64,000 nucleotides of DNA from Fasciolopsis buskii (Eukaryota; Platyhelminthes; Trematoda; Plagiorchiida; Fasciolidae). The stretch lies in contig LUCM01009277.1 in NCBI GenBank assembly GCA_008360955.1, forward strand, positions 1 to 64,000, in the 5' to 3' direction. The position numbers were made by a program, and so were the translations under genes. This document shows, piece after piece, positions 22,913 through 34,700 of the stretch (position 1 is the first letter of the stretch; each line of letters opens with the position of its first letter). Under the pieces are notes generated by a model. It made no database searches. It was not told where the DNA came from and saw only the letters and a list, made by a program, of their open reading frames with translations.

Positions 22913-23711
22913 ATGTATACGGAGTGAAACACATCACCAAACTCAAGAATGGAGGACATTGGCTCTGCATATGGCGCCCTTCACGAAGCCCGTTCCTCGA
23001 CTCCAGTTTGCTTTAAATGAACTGGTAATCGAGAATAACAGGATAACCAACGGCGCCAGCCGTTTTAGCCAGGTTGCTGGTCGTCTTCTCCAGACGTAAC
23101 CTCTGAAGTTAGGGACGTCATAGTATTGTCGCGCGGTCATGAAGCGGTTAGAGAGGCGGTCATAACTCGGACTGCCTTCGCTGAATACCAGCGGACCCGG
23201 AAGTTGCTTGAGGGGTGGAGCTTGGGAATGGGAAGCCTTCAGAGATAATTCGAGAAATTTCGGCGTCCTAAGGGTGCATCGTTCGGCGACGACCCGATGT
23301 TGGGAGAGCTGTGGCTTCAACGGCTCCTGTCGCATCTCCCGCCACTTCTCTGAGCAACACCAGAGGAATTTACGAGAAGGGACCTCAGAAATCGCCGATG
23401 CTACCACGCCACGCCACAGCCTAGGTGTCTTGGCTCTGAATCACGTTTCCGTCATTCAATGTCTCATCCTCACTTTAACGATTAAACTGAGGGGAATCGA
23501 CGCATCGTTACAACGACTGGCGGTCGATAAGGATCGGTTACAAGATCGGTTCCGCCCGCGCCGAGGCAGGGGCATTAGTTCTGCTCCGAAGCGACACTTC
23601 ATGCCATCAGCGAAGGATTATTGCAAGTTTTATAACCGCTTTGGGGGTTTAGCAAAAACTTGTGTCTCGGAGCGCACATCTGCAGGGGAAACTGGAAAAC
23701 TTAGCTCCTGA
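22913..23711 (+). pseudogene. gypsy gag pseudogene (copy 2)
   Basis: Gag is the structural protein that packages element RNA. ATG at 22913 begins MYTE and then a stop, and aligns with the gag start of copy 1. Further parts: LQFALNELVIENNRITNG and RFSQVAGRLLQ (about 23005-23095), typical of 'QFAL.GI..DTT.F.HVAG.L'; SPDVTSEVRDVIVL (about 23085-23130); VITRTAFAEYQRTRKLLEGW (about 23160-23220); and GDDPMLGELWLQRLLSHLP (about 23290-23345). The nucleocapsid end is YCKFYNRFGGLAKTC (about 23620-23665), a C-x-F-H-x-x-FG-x-x-A-x-x-C knuckle in which His is replaced by Asn. The frame changes at least twice. Confidence 0.87.
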
Positions 23712-24065
23712 TTCATGATTTCGGCGTACGACACCGAACTGTCTATCTGTTCTCGCATTCATAACGTCAAGTGTTTGATAAAAAACCGATTACTCCTTGT
23801 GGATACAAGTTTTGAGATTAGTGTACTGTCCACGTGACTCAAATAATTTGACCGTTCTACAGACAGAGACGGTGCGGACTGCAAAAGCCGCCACTACCCA
23901 TACATACGGACTTCGGTCTCACCCCGAATCCAGGTCTTTGGGCGTTCACTGTCGCCGACATGCATACCCTATCATTGTCATAGATATTTTCCAGCTTTTT
24001 GACCAAGGACAAGCAAAAATCCTCGATATATGCATGCATCCTTCATCAACAAATTTAGAAATTAA
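23712..24065 (+). pseudogene. gypsy aspartic protease pseudogene (copy 2)
   Basis: The retroelement protease cuts Gag-Pol. NRLLLVDTSFEISVLS (about 23782-23830) corresponds to 'RFLVDTGAEVSVLP'; the active-site Asp is at 23802-23804, but the Gly of DTG has become Ser. A stop and frame change follow. The later part reads ATTHTYGLRS (about 23890-23920) for 'I.TYGTRSL', with a decayed 'LGLRR.F.W.F.IADV' segment in other frames up to about 24010. Catalytic function is unlikely. Confidence 0.85.
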
Positions 24066-26435
24066 AATGTACAATGGAGGGGGATTTCTTTAGTTTTAGC
24101 TTACTTTATTAGTCGGTTGTTGGTGAAAATCTTTCCTGCAATTTTTGACTGCGGTCGGGAATCTGTAATAGTCTGTCGCAAAGAGAACAATTTAGCCTTC
24201 ATTTCTTGTAGTTCGTCCTTCGCGGAGACCTGCATTGCTTAAGATCTTTTCATGTAGAAATTGGGAAACAACAGTTACCCATAGGTCTCTCTCATTAGCC
24301 TTTAGCTGTCATTTTGGTGGATGACTTCGGTGCTGCTTTACTGGTGCTGGGTACAGCGTTAATGCGAGCAGTTTTTTGAAAAACTACGAAACTACAACGG
24401 AGAAGAAACACTTACGGACAATTGGGCCCCGATGGGCTCCCAAATGGAGTGGAAGCGATGGGCTACGCATAATCACAATAAGACCGAATGCGGATGGGTC
24501 ACAATTGTTGCGATGAGCTGCGAACCAAACTAATACCGTCCACGTGCAGCTGGAATTTAATGTCATCGCTGGGTGTCATCATGTGTTTTCATTGCTTTTT
24601 GTATACACTCTTCCAGTCCAAAATGAATATATTTGCTGGTACCTACAGTTTTCTTCACCGTGTGTCGTCGCGATCCTATCAGAGTCCGTTGGTTCAGGTG
24701 TAATTTGAGATGAATTTGCCTAGACACTTGAAGCATGGTTCTGGTTACCTCCACTGATAAATGCATTTGCAACGCCGCTTGACGCACGACAGAAATTGCG
24801 GATATCGCAAGAAACAAGTCTGTTTACAGCAAAAGTTTAATCCCCAAATATAACTGATTTTTAACGTCCATGTAGGTGCTTTGTGTTTGGACCAGGGTTT
24901 CTGATTTGAAAGCTAAAATTACATATTGCCAATATACGAAAGATCCAATTTACGGGTGTCCGGTGCTGGGTCATTTAACCAGGAATCAACTGCGTCGCTA
25001 GTTAATGCGGGAAAATACTCAGTTTGTTACTCCATTTCCTTGTCCCCACAATCACTTAGTGACATACAAAACTGTCTTACCCGCAGAAAATTCCCAAGAT
25101 ATCTGGCGATTTATTCGCTCATACCACTACCTGGGCGTGAGCAACACCGCATCTTTTCTTCGTCTCCATATCGATATTTTGGGGTGCCCACGTATATAAA
25201 CACGACCTGGATCTATTCATGGACTCATTTCTTGCCGTAACGGAATTCCTAAACAGCGGAACGTTGCATAGAAACTGATATGGTGCATTCTTTACATGGA
25301 CACAAGGGAAAAAACAGAAACTCAAAAATGAAATGGTAGAGTAAAATAGGTTAGGCAATAATGTCCATTAAACCACCTTAAACATGAATTTAACAAGCAA
25401 GTTTTGTAATTAAGTGTCTAATAATAACAGCTCACAAGATACCCTGTAACACAGGTAACACGTGTTCACGCAATCAATAAGGAAATCCACTCATCCATTC
25501 AAGATAAAAATGACAAAAACGATATCCAAAACAGCTTAACTCAGAGAGCGAGGAACCATCCGTAATCCACGAGATTGAATGACCTTCACAATTAGACCTC
25601 ATTAAAACCGCTAAGTGAGACCGGATAGAACATTGGGGGCCTCAAAACCTATTTCTTCGTATAGTCTATGGACTTTAGGAATTTTCGTGAACGAAAATCA
25701 CCAACTGTGGCCTATTGACGTAGTTATTTATCCGCATCTAAAATTATCAGCCGCGGTGCTCAAGATATAAAATCATTAATAGTATTTGTGTTTCAGCCTT
25801 TGGAGGAAAGCAAAAACTGAAAATGTTCAATTTACGATTTTACCAGTAACTTAACCGAAAAACCCTATGACATAAAGCCACTTTGAAAGACGGCCCTTAG
25901 CGGGCCGTTTAGGGTGCGCTTTAGTGTTCCATGTGCTGACTGTGAGTCTGAAAGAAAATGTGTACTGATAATGTTCTGCCAGCGACGAACCTTGAAGTGT
26001 CAAATCGAAGTGAACGATACTAAATAAATCCATTTTGTTGATAAGGGTCTAGTACATTCATTCTTGGAACATCTGGCCGATCACCTTCACAGATAGTATT
26101 TCCGTCCGATTGCATTGTGCTGTTTCACCCTCTGGTGTGGTTTGTAAACATCAGACAGCCAGTCCTGCCTGGGCTAGGGAAAGGTGGTAATGAATTAAAA
26201 TAATCAAGCAAAGCGGATTCGAAGGATGAGCTTTGCGTTCGATCACCGGTTTGCACGACGATAGAATGGGTGCTCTATTAGCTATGCTCGATTCAAAATT
26301 GCTAACTTGAATTCCGGTCCGGGAAATACTTCCCAATGCAAAGTTCATAGTTTAACCGACCTAGTCTCCGCTGGTCTGGCTGTGGGTATCAGTGTCGTTG
26401 GGTTTCTTCCCTTACGTGGCCAGACTCAAAACGAC
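24066..26435. other. no supported gene; possible resumption of duplication homology
   Basis: No gene was recognised. At about 24570-24840 there is a weak similarity to about 52640-52900 (for example TTGACGCACG/TTGACACATG and a shared CAAGT…TTTACAGC/TTTCAGC ending). This suggests that the A/B duplication may continue beyond gypsy copy 2. A 7-bp hairpin, ACGGCCC-TTAGC-GGGCCGT, lies at 25890-25908. Frames up to 104 codons (24926-25240, +) have no motif. Confidence 0.35.
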
Positions 26436-26439
26436 CGGG

Positions 26440-27190
26440 ACCGGCGGGACTCATGTCGGCTTGGGTGCCACTGAGTTGCAATTGGTTCCAAGTGGTTTGG
26501 TCATGTTAGTTCATCAGCTCGACGAGGGTGAATTTGGTGAGGTCTACCGAGGTCAGTTTTACTTGGAAAATGGGAATACACAAGAGGTTGAGGTTACGAC
26601 ACAGCTTACTCACCCAAATATAATGACCATATACAGTATACGCGAGAAAAAATGAGTGATGGTGGTTCTACAGTTGGCTGAATTAGGCCGTTTTCTGGAT
26701 TGTTTGCTCGATTATCCGGAACGATGTCAACTACCAGACTAGTGCAATTGGGCTAAGCAAATTATCAGTGGCATGTGCTACTTGGAATCGTTTGTATTTG
26801 CTCACCGAGATTTGGTTTGTCGCAGTGTGCTTCTTTCCAACCAGACCTGCTCAAAAATATCCGACTTTGGCTTCCCTCGTGCTGCGTATCGGACTATTAT
26901 GAAGCGAGACAACGTGCCAAGTGGCCCGTAAGTTGGTATGGTCCAGAAGCAATCTATTACAAAACATTTAATCACACTTTTGATATTTGGTCATTTGGCA
27001 TTTGTCTGTGGGGAACGTTCTTATTGGAACGGGGAACGGGATTTCACTTCAGCTTGTCATGGAAGTAACGTCACCACATGACAACTGATGTATGACCTGA
27101 CTCTACTCTTGCGTTATGACCACGTCGTACTCAGCCGATGGTCTCGGCTTGTCCCCTTTAACCTACACACACAAACAAAGGTAACTCCAT
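26440..27190 (+). pseudogene. protein tyrosine kinase pseudogene (ACK/TNK-like)
   Basis: Kinase subdomains appear in order and without introns. The glycine loop is LDEGEFGEVYRG (about 26518-26553). QLTHPNIMTIYSI (about 26602-26640) follows, but the β3 lysine and much of helix C are deleted. VMVVLQLAELGRFLDCLLDY matches the ACK-type hinge ('MVVTELAPLGSLLD'). GMCYLESFVFAHRDL holds HRD, and KISDFG holds DFG (Asp at 26863). After a frameshift near 26885-26895 come ARQRAKWPVSWYGPEAIYYK, with the Trp and PE of the activation-segment end, and FDIWSFGICLWGT. Stops lie at 26653 and 26740. HRDLAARN has become HRDLVCRS. The missing lysine and the stops make it non-functional. Weak C-lobe similarity may reach about 27190. 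A retrocopy is likely; ACK/TNK assignment is moderate. Confidence 0.88.
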
Positions 27191-27820
27191 CGTAGTATGA
27201 AAACGGATGTCAAACAAAAGAACTAACGTTCGCGAAAATTCGCAGCCAAGTGCGCGTTTACGCATGCCTATACATGCTTCCTCGCACAGAGTTTGTTTCA
27301 TGATAAATCTCTTTGAAGCGCTTAAGTTCGTCTGCATCAAAAGGTGCACCGTTAACTCGGTTTCTTTTTGGGATCTGGCTAGAGACGGGGATTGCATTTT
27401 ATCAAATCCAGTACTACTGATGCACACTAGTGACGTCGACCAGGCAGTGATGTTGATCCAGTCGACAGTCTATTTATTTCTATTCGTTTTTCTACTTCTT
27501 TATTCATTTTATTTCCATCGTAGTGTTACCCGTGGTGACTTGACGGATGTCTGCCCTACTGTTTGCTTGTTTTTTACGTCATGTTTTTATTTTTTGTCTT
27601 GCTGTTGCCCCACATAAATTTGTTCGTTTCCTAACCCATTTCTAGGAGAATATCTCATGAGGTTCTCATCTGATATTGCTGGTTGAGAATTTTAACTGGT
27701 ACACTACCTAACCAGTTCTTCACTAAATCAGTCTATCCAACACAAATATTAGTCTTATTTCGAATTTAAGCGTGCTAATCTGTTTTTATTTTGCTATTAT
27801 CACAACAACCACTGTCCTGG
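27191..27820. other. no supported gene
   Basis: A 136-codon plus frame (27207-27617) ends in a hydrophobic, pyrimidine-rich stretch (FLFVFLLLYSFYF) that reflects the T-rich DNA. No domain was recognised and the length is within chance. Confidence 0.35.
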
Positions 27821-27824
27821 TTAG

Positions 27825-28610
27825 ATGTTCATCAGTGTCTTTCGCAGCTGTGATATCTTCGCGTGCTTGAGTACTATTGGCGTCCGGCTAGTTTATCAGC
27901 TTTTTGATGATGACCAAGAAGTTGGCCAGTCTTGGGACATATTATCTCGGCCTCAAGTATAGCTCAGTTGCTGGGTAAGGTCACTACTATTAGAGACCAT
28001 CCGGAACCTCGTTCTTATCGACAGTTACAACAGCTTGACGACCTGGTTAATTTCGCGGAAATGATTATTCCCTTCACAGACCGCCTACGAAAGGTTTATA
28101 CTTAAGTTCGCGTTCTCTGAGGCCGCAAAACAAGTGTTCACATCACCACTAAATACGCTGTCACCAAAATAGCACTACTCATACATCTCGACCTTTCAGC
28201 ACCCATATCTCTGATGACCGACGCCTCGGACACTGCAGTCGGAGCCTTACTTCAACAGTACACCAAAGATTCTTTAGGCCATTGGTATTCATTTCCAAAC
28301 GGTTGCAGCCGGCAGAGTCCAGATACAATACGTTCGGTAGGTTTTCTGGTTGCCTACTTCACTGATCAGTACTTTAGACAAGCGTTAGTGGATCACCCAT
28401 TCAAGGTGTTTGCAGATCACATTAATTATGGCCCCTTACTCATCACAAAGTGACATGTAACCATGTGCAGGACTTGTGGTGGCGACTAAACCCATTGCAA
28501 TCCAATATGTAAGTGAACGCTGACAAGTGAATATAATTTACACACGTACCCTTATCCAATAATCAGCGCAGTGCCGCCGGATCTAAGTAGAGCATAAATT
28601 GGCAAAAAGT
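27825..28610 (+). mobile_element. Ty3/gypsy remnant, copy 3 (end of RT and RNase H)
   Basis: Decayed RT thumb: LGHIISASSIAQLLGKVTTI (about 27930-27990) for 'LGHIVSASGI.PLPEKV.AI', then DHPEPRSYRQLQQLDDLVNF for 'FPQP.S.RQLQQFLGLVNFY'. RNase H follows with HLDLSAPISLMTDASDTAVG (about 28185-28245), including the catalytic Asp, ALLQQYTKD, and then HPFKVFADHINYGPL (about 28395-28440) for 'PF.VFTDHKPLTYAL'. PPDLSRA (about 28573-28593) is the remnant of 'ADALSR'. The 240-base frame 28214-28453 is the best-preserved piece. Gag, protease and integrase are absent. Confidence 0.9.
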
Positions 28611-31600
28611 TAATATCACAATGCAGAGGGTTAACAAGCCGATTAAAAAACCTCGGTCAGCTTAAATTTGAAGTTTTGGCTTTCCTAGGGTTTTAAACTA
28701 AACAAGGTCATTATTCACAACATTGTAGAAGAATGAAATATCCCAAGAGAATGTCTCTCTTGGCAAATGTAAACCACGTTCAAAAGTGGCCATGAACTTA
28801 CTTTTGCGTGCGTTAAAATTTTACGACAGAAGTACTTTTCTCTAATCTTGAGGCCCAATATTACCAATATTTCAAGGACCATTGCCGGACATAGCTGAGT
28901 AGCATATGAACGCTCCAGTGTCAACACATAGGGGGTATAGATTAGTAGCTCAGTAAATCAGGAAATATAAGTGTCATGGACAATCACAGAAATTTCTGAA
29001 CTCAGTCTGGCGACCCGTTAATTCTGCTGATGACTGCATTATCCTTGGGAACCTGAAAAAAAAACGCGCAAGATAGTGATTTCTAGAAGAAAATTCTTCG
29101 AGAAAATTATTCTTTTTTCTCATTCCCCTTCGATTTGTTTATTCTTACACGAATAAAATAAGAATAACTTAACAAATGGCCATACACTATGCACAGGGGA
29201 ATTGTTGTCGTGTTGGTGATGGAGATATTGTCTTGATTCTGAGAAAGGAGGTAATATAAGAAAAGACAGTATCTGCGATAGAAGCTTCGTGTTTCAATCT
29301 ATCAGAAATTAATAAAACTTATCCCCAGGAGAGTTTTTTCAATTTGATGTAAATCAGGTAAAAGTAAACTTGGATCCATGGTATGCTCCATATGAGAACA
29401 TACCACAAACTGAGTCCTGATCCTATCCAAAATAATTTTCTTGGCCAGGTGTGATAATTTAACGAGCTACCTAACATGTGGATACTGATTCAGAAGCTCC
29501 AAAACTTCTGGGAGTTTGAGATAAAAGAAGCTTAATGCTGGAGGTGCTGGGGGCCACAACAGAATGGCCAAAATATTCTTGACGGATAGAGGAAGGGCCC
29601 ATAGATTACCGTGTATCTATGAAGCAGGGCTTCGAGCAATACTTGCTTCTGATCTTTGAGAATGAGTTTTACTTTGTTCTCTTTATCGGGCTCTAAATGC
29701 CTTAGTCTAAGGAATACACCTGGTGGCTAAAGTGGGATACACATTAGATTTTAAGCCTATTTTCTCACAAGAAAACGAGCTTAAGGCTTATTATCAAAAG
29801 GATTCGGTAGTTGTCGCTGAATAAAATGAATGTGAATTCAACAACTTGTTTTTTGATGCTGTTGCTTACTGAAGTAAAAATTGTTTACATGACGGTCGCC
29901 CCATGAACTTGGCAATATCCATGAATCCTCTTGGGATTACGTCTTATGTCACCTTTGGAAGTTACGTGGGTTATATTTTTGGTAACTTTTCAGTCGCTGG
30001 TCAACCATGCGGAGGCAAAACAGTCCAGCAAGGACTTTCTTCTTGAAGTCACTTCTCCGCCAAACGGAGAACACACGTTACGTGATACCTAAACAAATGT
30101 GGTGCATGTAGTCAACCGGAAACAGTTTTATCATATCCACAGGCGACATACCAAAGAGTGACATGTACATGCGATGCTTTTCTTGTTTCCATGACCGGAA
30201 TCCCTCGTCTGTTCTTGGCCTCTCGTTATTAGTAAGGAATACTGACGGAAGATTCAAGCTGACACATTTCTACGTACATGCCTCACAACTGGAATAACAA
30301 CTGTGTTGATTCATTTGTTTCAGAAAATGGGCTGGCAAAGGTAGCTGTCACAAAGCTGCGCAAAATAACTTAAAAAGATTCCCCAATGGTCTGAGAACAT
30401 ATTCCTCTTCCAAGTAGAACTTTTAACTCGTTTACTGCGTGCTCCACGAATTCGTACACATCTGTGGGCTTCAAGTTATCACCAGAAAGTCCAATAAAAT
30501 ACTGATGACCTAGATTTTCCAGTGCAGCGCACAAGTGACCGCAGTTGTTGCATCGAGTCTTTGAATGGTAAGTTATAATTCGATGATTCCTTGAACGGGT
30601 GCCACGATGTTCTCCAAACCTCCATTCTTCTAAATCGAAGTGAATGCACGTTCCACTGAGCAAATTAATAATAAAATCAAGCGCGGTAATCCAAGCAACA
30701 TTATCGGACCAACAAGAGCACCTAATTTCGGCTACGGCGAGTCACTCAACGTTATGGCAATAGTCCTCGCAGTTATGTTTGCTAGAATGGCTATCCGCGA
30801 CACAAAGCTTGTTGAAGTCGTTTCACCTGGCAAAGAATCCTTTTTGTATTTGTCAACAAATGACACTGAAATATTAGGCAGAAACAAAACTCACCACTAA
30901 GTGTGGAATTGAAATCGTCGATCATTTTATTGAATTTATTATCACCGGTTTATAAGTCCTAAAATAGGACGAATAAGACGCTTTATCAATTTCCGGAAGT
31001 CTGACATAAAATCATTGCGCTCGACCAACGAGTACCGTTGATATCAGCATTCGTTGTATACTCGTACAGTTTAGGCATTGTCTGCATTTATCTGTCTCGT
31101 AGTTGCTTCCGCGAGTCTCTATTTCGTGGCATGAATAAATCACCTAGACGAGAGTGCGAAAGTTACGTGAACCTAAATAGTGGGAAAGTAAAACAACTAC
31201 ATTTCGGTGAAACAAATTAGTCACCACTGATTTTAACGAAGCACACCATACTGTTTGGTTAGTGGGAAATAATACTGGGCAGCATGTCCGAAATATCTGA
31301 GAACCTACGGATCCAGAGCCAGGGTAGTTTTGATTGATTTAGGCAAATTGGAAGTCAGAGCAATCTTAATATTGATTATCAAAGACCCACTGAGAATCCT
31401 AGGCATTATTGTCAACGAAAACTTAAGAGCAAAGATCTTACATAAACTTTTTCACTATATTTTAACGAGTTCTATTTTTTGAGGGAAATCATTGACTAAC
31501 TGTGGGACGTGTATACCCCTGAAATTAATGTTTTTTGACAGGTGTTACGCTTACGCATCATTTTATGCCTTATGTACCGATGAAAAGCGTGGAAAGTGAA

Positions 31601-31722
31601 AATTATCTGAGTGCCCATTTATGTAACGGAAAGGGAATACTGGAGTGTAACCCTGTGCTGCTTATGTAACGGCTTAATAGTCTTTATTGGGAGTCCCATG
31701 TCTTTTGCAGCATCCTGCCACT

Positions 31723-31725
<3 letters not shown>
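28611..31725. other. no supported gene
   Basis: No gene was recognised. Frames at 30370-30663 (-, 97 codons, with RCNNCGHLC reminiscent of a zinc knuckle but with wrong spacing) and 30640-30900 (+, 86 codons) were examined and not assigned. Confidence 0.35.

Positions 31726-31762
<37 letters not shown>
31726..31762. repeat. (TA)n microsatellite
   Basis: About 18 uninterrupted TA units. It is self-complementary and expected to be length-variable. Confidence 0.98.
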
Positions 31763-31764
<2 letters not shown>

Positions 31765-34700
31765 TTTTGTACTTATTGATTAGGCAGCTAAATGCTTTTT
31801 TGCTAGAAGTCTGAAAAAGAGCACTACTTACGGGGATTTTCTGGGTGCCCTGGTCGTCGTGCACTGATCTCTGTCTTTTCTCTTCGTAAGTGCTGTTTTG
31901 CTCCAAATCAAGTTTATAAACGTAACAAAAAACACTGAGGTTAGCAATGCCAAAAGTCTATGGTTAGTCCGCACGAGCGACTAAACAAATGGACTGTAAG
32001 ATAAAATGCCCTGAATCAAAGCGAATCCCGTCCAAGCTGTGCATAGACAAAATGTAAATCCCAATATAAAAAGCGGTCGATTCGTTGTTAGCATACTAAA
32101 TTATGAAGTTTTTGCAAATTTGCGAATGTATGCTGACCTCAGATACGCGACCAAAGTTACGCAAAACTCACGAAAACGACCATGCGAGTCAGGCAGGTCC
32201 AAAAATGCAATGCGCGTTGAATGTGAATAAACAAAACTTGCATGTGCGACACATGAATGAATCCAAACAGAAAGGAGATCATATGAAAAATCAATTTCAC
32301 AAGTCCAGGTTATCTGAATGTTCCTGGAGGAATTTTGACATCTTTCTGCAGTCATCTAGCTTCGCCATCATATAAAGTACCCATTTATTTATCTAAATGA
32401 AAAAGCTCAACAGCATGAGAAGTTAGGCGTCTCTGATGAAAATCAGATCACTGTAATTAACTAATATCTGCGAGATTATAGCTGTGCCAAATCGTGGGAT
32501 ATAGGTATGGATGAACACAAAATGCAGTGGAAATTGTGGGAAATTTGACGTCAGTGATTTACTGAGAAGGAGGGTGTTTAATTTTATCTGGGGAATAAGA
32601 AAATTAGAAAGACAGGTGCTTTCTTCAGGAGATCGGTTTAGGCAAGCAGAGGCGAAAGCTTCGCAGCTGGAGTTACGTGAACGCTTTGGCAGAAACGATG
32701 TTGATTATGATCATTAGAAGAATGAAATCGCGTGCCTGTTGCATAAAGTTTTAGTTTAGCTCACTTGTCACAGTCTAATGTCAGAAGAAAAATGAAGACG
32801 GTTACAGGCAACAATACAGTTTGGTTGGCAAGCCGTTTGAAATAATCATCAAAGCTAAAGAGACCGGTCGGAGTAAAGCCTGCTTTACCCCAATTTCCGC
32901 TGTCATTGAAGCATAAGAGAAGTGGTTCATTGATGTTGAATGCTCAAAACGTAGGAAAGCTGCAAAACCTGACTGACAGTTTTGATGAAGCCCTTCGGCC
33001 CACCATTTGAGGTATCCAGCAAACTTATTAATGTTATCATATCGGAAGCCGACAATGAGTAGTGTAGTGCTTATTTGATATCAGATACTGCAACTCAATG
33101 CAGAATTGTATCAGAGCACTGAAATATCTGAGACGAAAGCTAGACCTACATGAAAAACGCGACGATTTGTGGTCTCCAATCAGAGGTGAAGAGTAGTTTA
33201 GACAAAAAATCGAGACAAGAAGCAGGCCCGACTCTAAAGACACGTTCAGGGATCCGACGGGCTAAAATATCAAGAGGCACAATTAGGTTTCAATATTTTC
33301 CGTCGCCTTGTTCGAGGTAGCGCACCAAACCAATCAGATTACATCAGTTAACTCCAACACACGACTTGAAAATAGAAGATCAATATCTGAGAAACCACCC
33401 GCTATTTCACGGCAAAACAGAACCTTGCCGGAATGAAACTACTGCTTAGCAGCCTAAACGCCCTAAAGCCTATTGCAGAAGAATATCAGGAAATGGTCAA
33501 GTTCGAGGCAGCCTGTTTCGCATGCACCAAAACACACCCAACAATAAAAAAGGAAGTGAAAAGGGAAATACAGTTAACTGCTGTTTTCAAAGGGTCAACA
33601 ACCACCATTGAACCGCTCTAAACAGATGACATCTAAGGGAATACCGAGACCAGTATTGATCACCTCAGCGACAAAACCTATCCACCAGCCAGCGGGTCTG
33701 GGCTTGATCGCCACGTGAATGAGAACTGATATGGGCTGACGTTTTGAAAATCCTTCCGAATGGGCGGCAAGAAATTTACACGGATTATATTTGAAGGTTG
33801 TCTGACTACTGAGACTGTCGACGGCAACATCATTCACGGTCTTATTGCTTATGCTGCTATTCATGAAGCGGAAGTTTATACATGCGTTTGACTCGGCAAC
33901 CTACAACAACCGTATTTAGGACCATAGGACTTCGACTTTTGCCCCTGTTTTCCTTCTTTTTGGTCACAAATGAAGTTTGGCTGTATATTATATATTTCAT
34001 GCATTTGTCAGCTCACTGTTAGAAAACTTCCGAATCCATCTTGTTTTGATTTTCGGGTTTTGACTGCTCCCATTGCGATGTTGGCCAGTTGCAGTATTCA
34101 ATTTTAGGTTTTGGACAAGAGAAATTTACCAGCAAGTATTTGGCCCAAACAAACTTATCTGAGCAGTAGGCCACCAAACAGGTCATTAGGAGGGTGTGAT
34201 ACATTAAATTCATTAGAAAAGTTAGCGATACTAACCCAGACAGTATGATGTCATGTATTGTAAACAATGCTGATGTTAGAGAATTAGAACTGTATGGACT
34301 ATAGGTTATACTGCTGGAAAGGAGGCTTCAATTAGTCAAGCAGCAGACCAGTTAACCAAGTAGAGAAAAATCTTAATTGATGACCATTTACGACCTGTTC
34401 TGCAAGACCACGCATCACGATAGAACTCTCTTTCGCCCTGCTTCTTCACTTTCCCAGGGTAAAATTGTCGTTTTATGGACAGTCGGGACAGTAGCATAAA
34501 TTTCTATTGCAGTTAGAAGGCCCCGTCTAGCACAGCCGTTGACCTAAACCAGATTCGCTTATATGCTGTGTATTGGTGCCACACGAGGGGCAGAAATGAA
34601 GTCAGAGACTGTGCACTGTGAGACCTTGAGGTAGAATACACAAGTTCTTCAAATATAATGAGACCTCTTTCAGCAACCTTTCAGAGTTACACTAAGCTTG

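Larger units (their letters stand above)
22790..24065 (+). mobile_element. Ty3/gypsy remnant, copy 2 (gag and protease)
   Basis: This is the 5' half of a gypsy element of the same family as copy 1: leader, gag, then protease, all on the plus strand. Reverse transcriptase and later domains are absent. It starts about 250 bases after the right end of duplicated block A. Copy B of that block shows no gag at the matching place, so this element probably entered after the duplication. LTRs were not identified. Confidence 0.88.

Noticed and set aside
22943..23407. 154-codon minus-strand frame
   Set aside because: It is the antisense of gypsy gag copy 2, whose plus-strand homology is clear.
25890..25908. 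GC-rich hairpin ACGGCCC-TTAGC-GGGCCGT followed by TT, like a bacterial terminator
   Set aside because: The window is eukaryotic and no transcription unit ends here.
30370..30663. RCNNCGHLC in a 97-codon minus frame, reminiscent of a nucleocapsid zinc knuckle
   Set aside because: Spacing of Cys and His does not fit CX2CX4HX4C and no adjacent gag or protease was seen.
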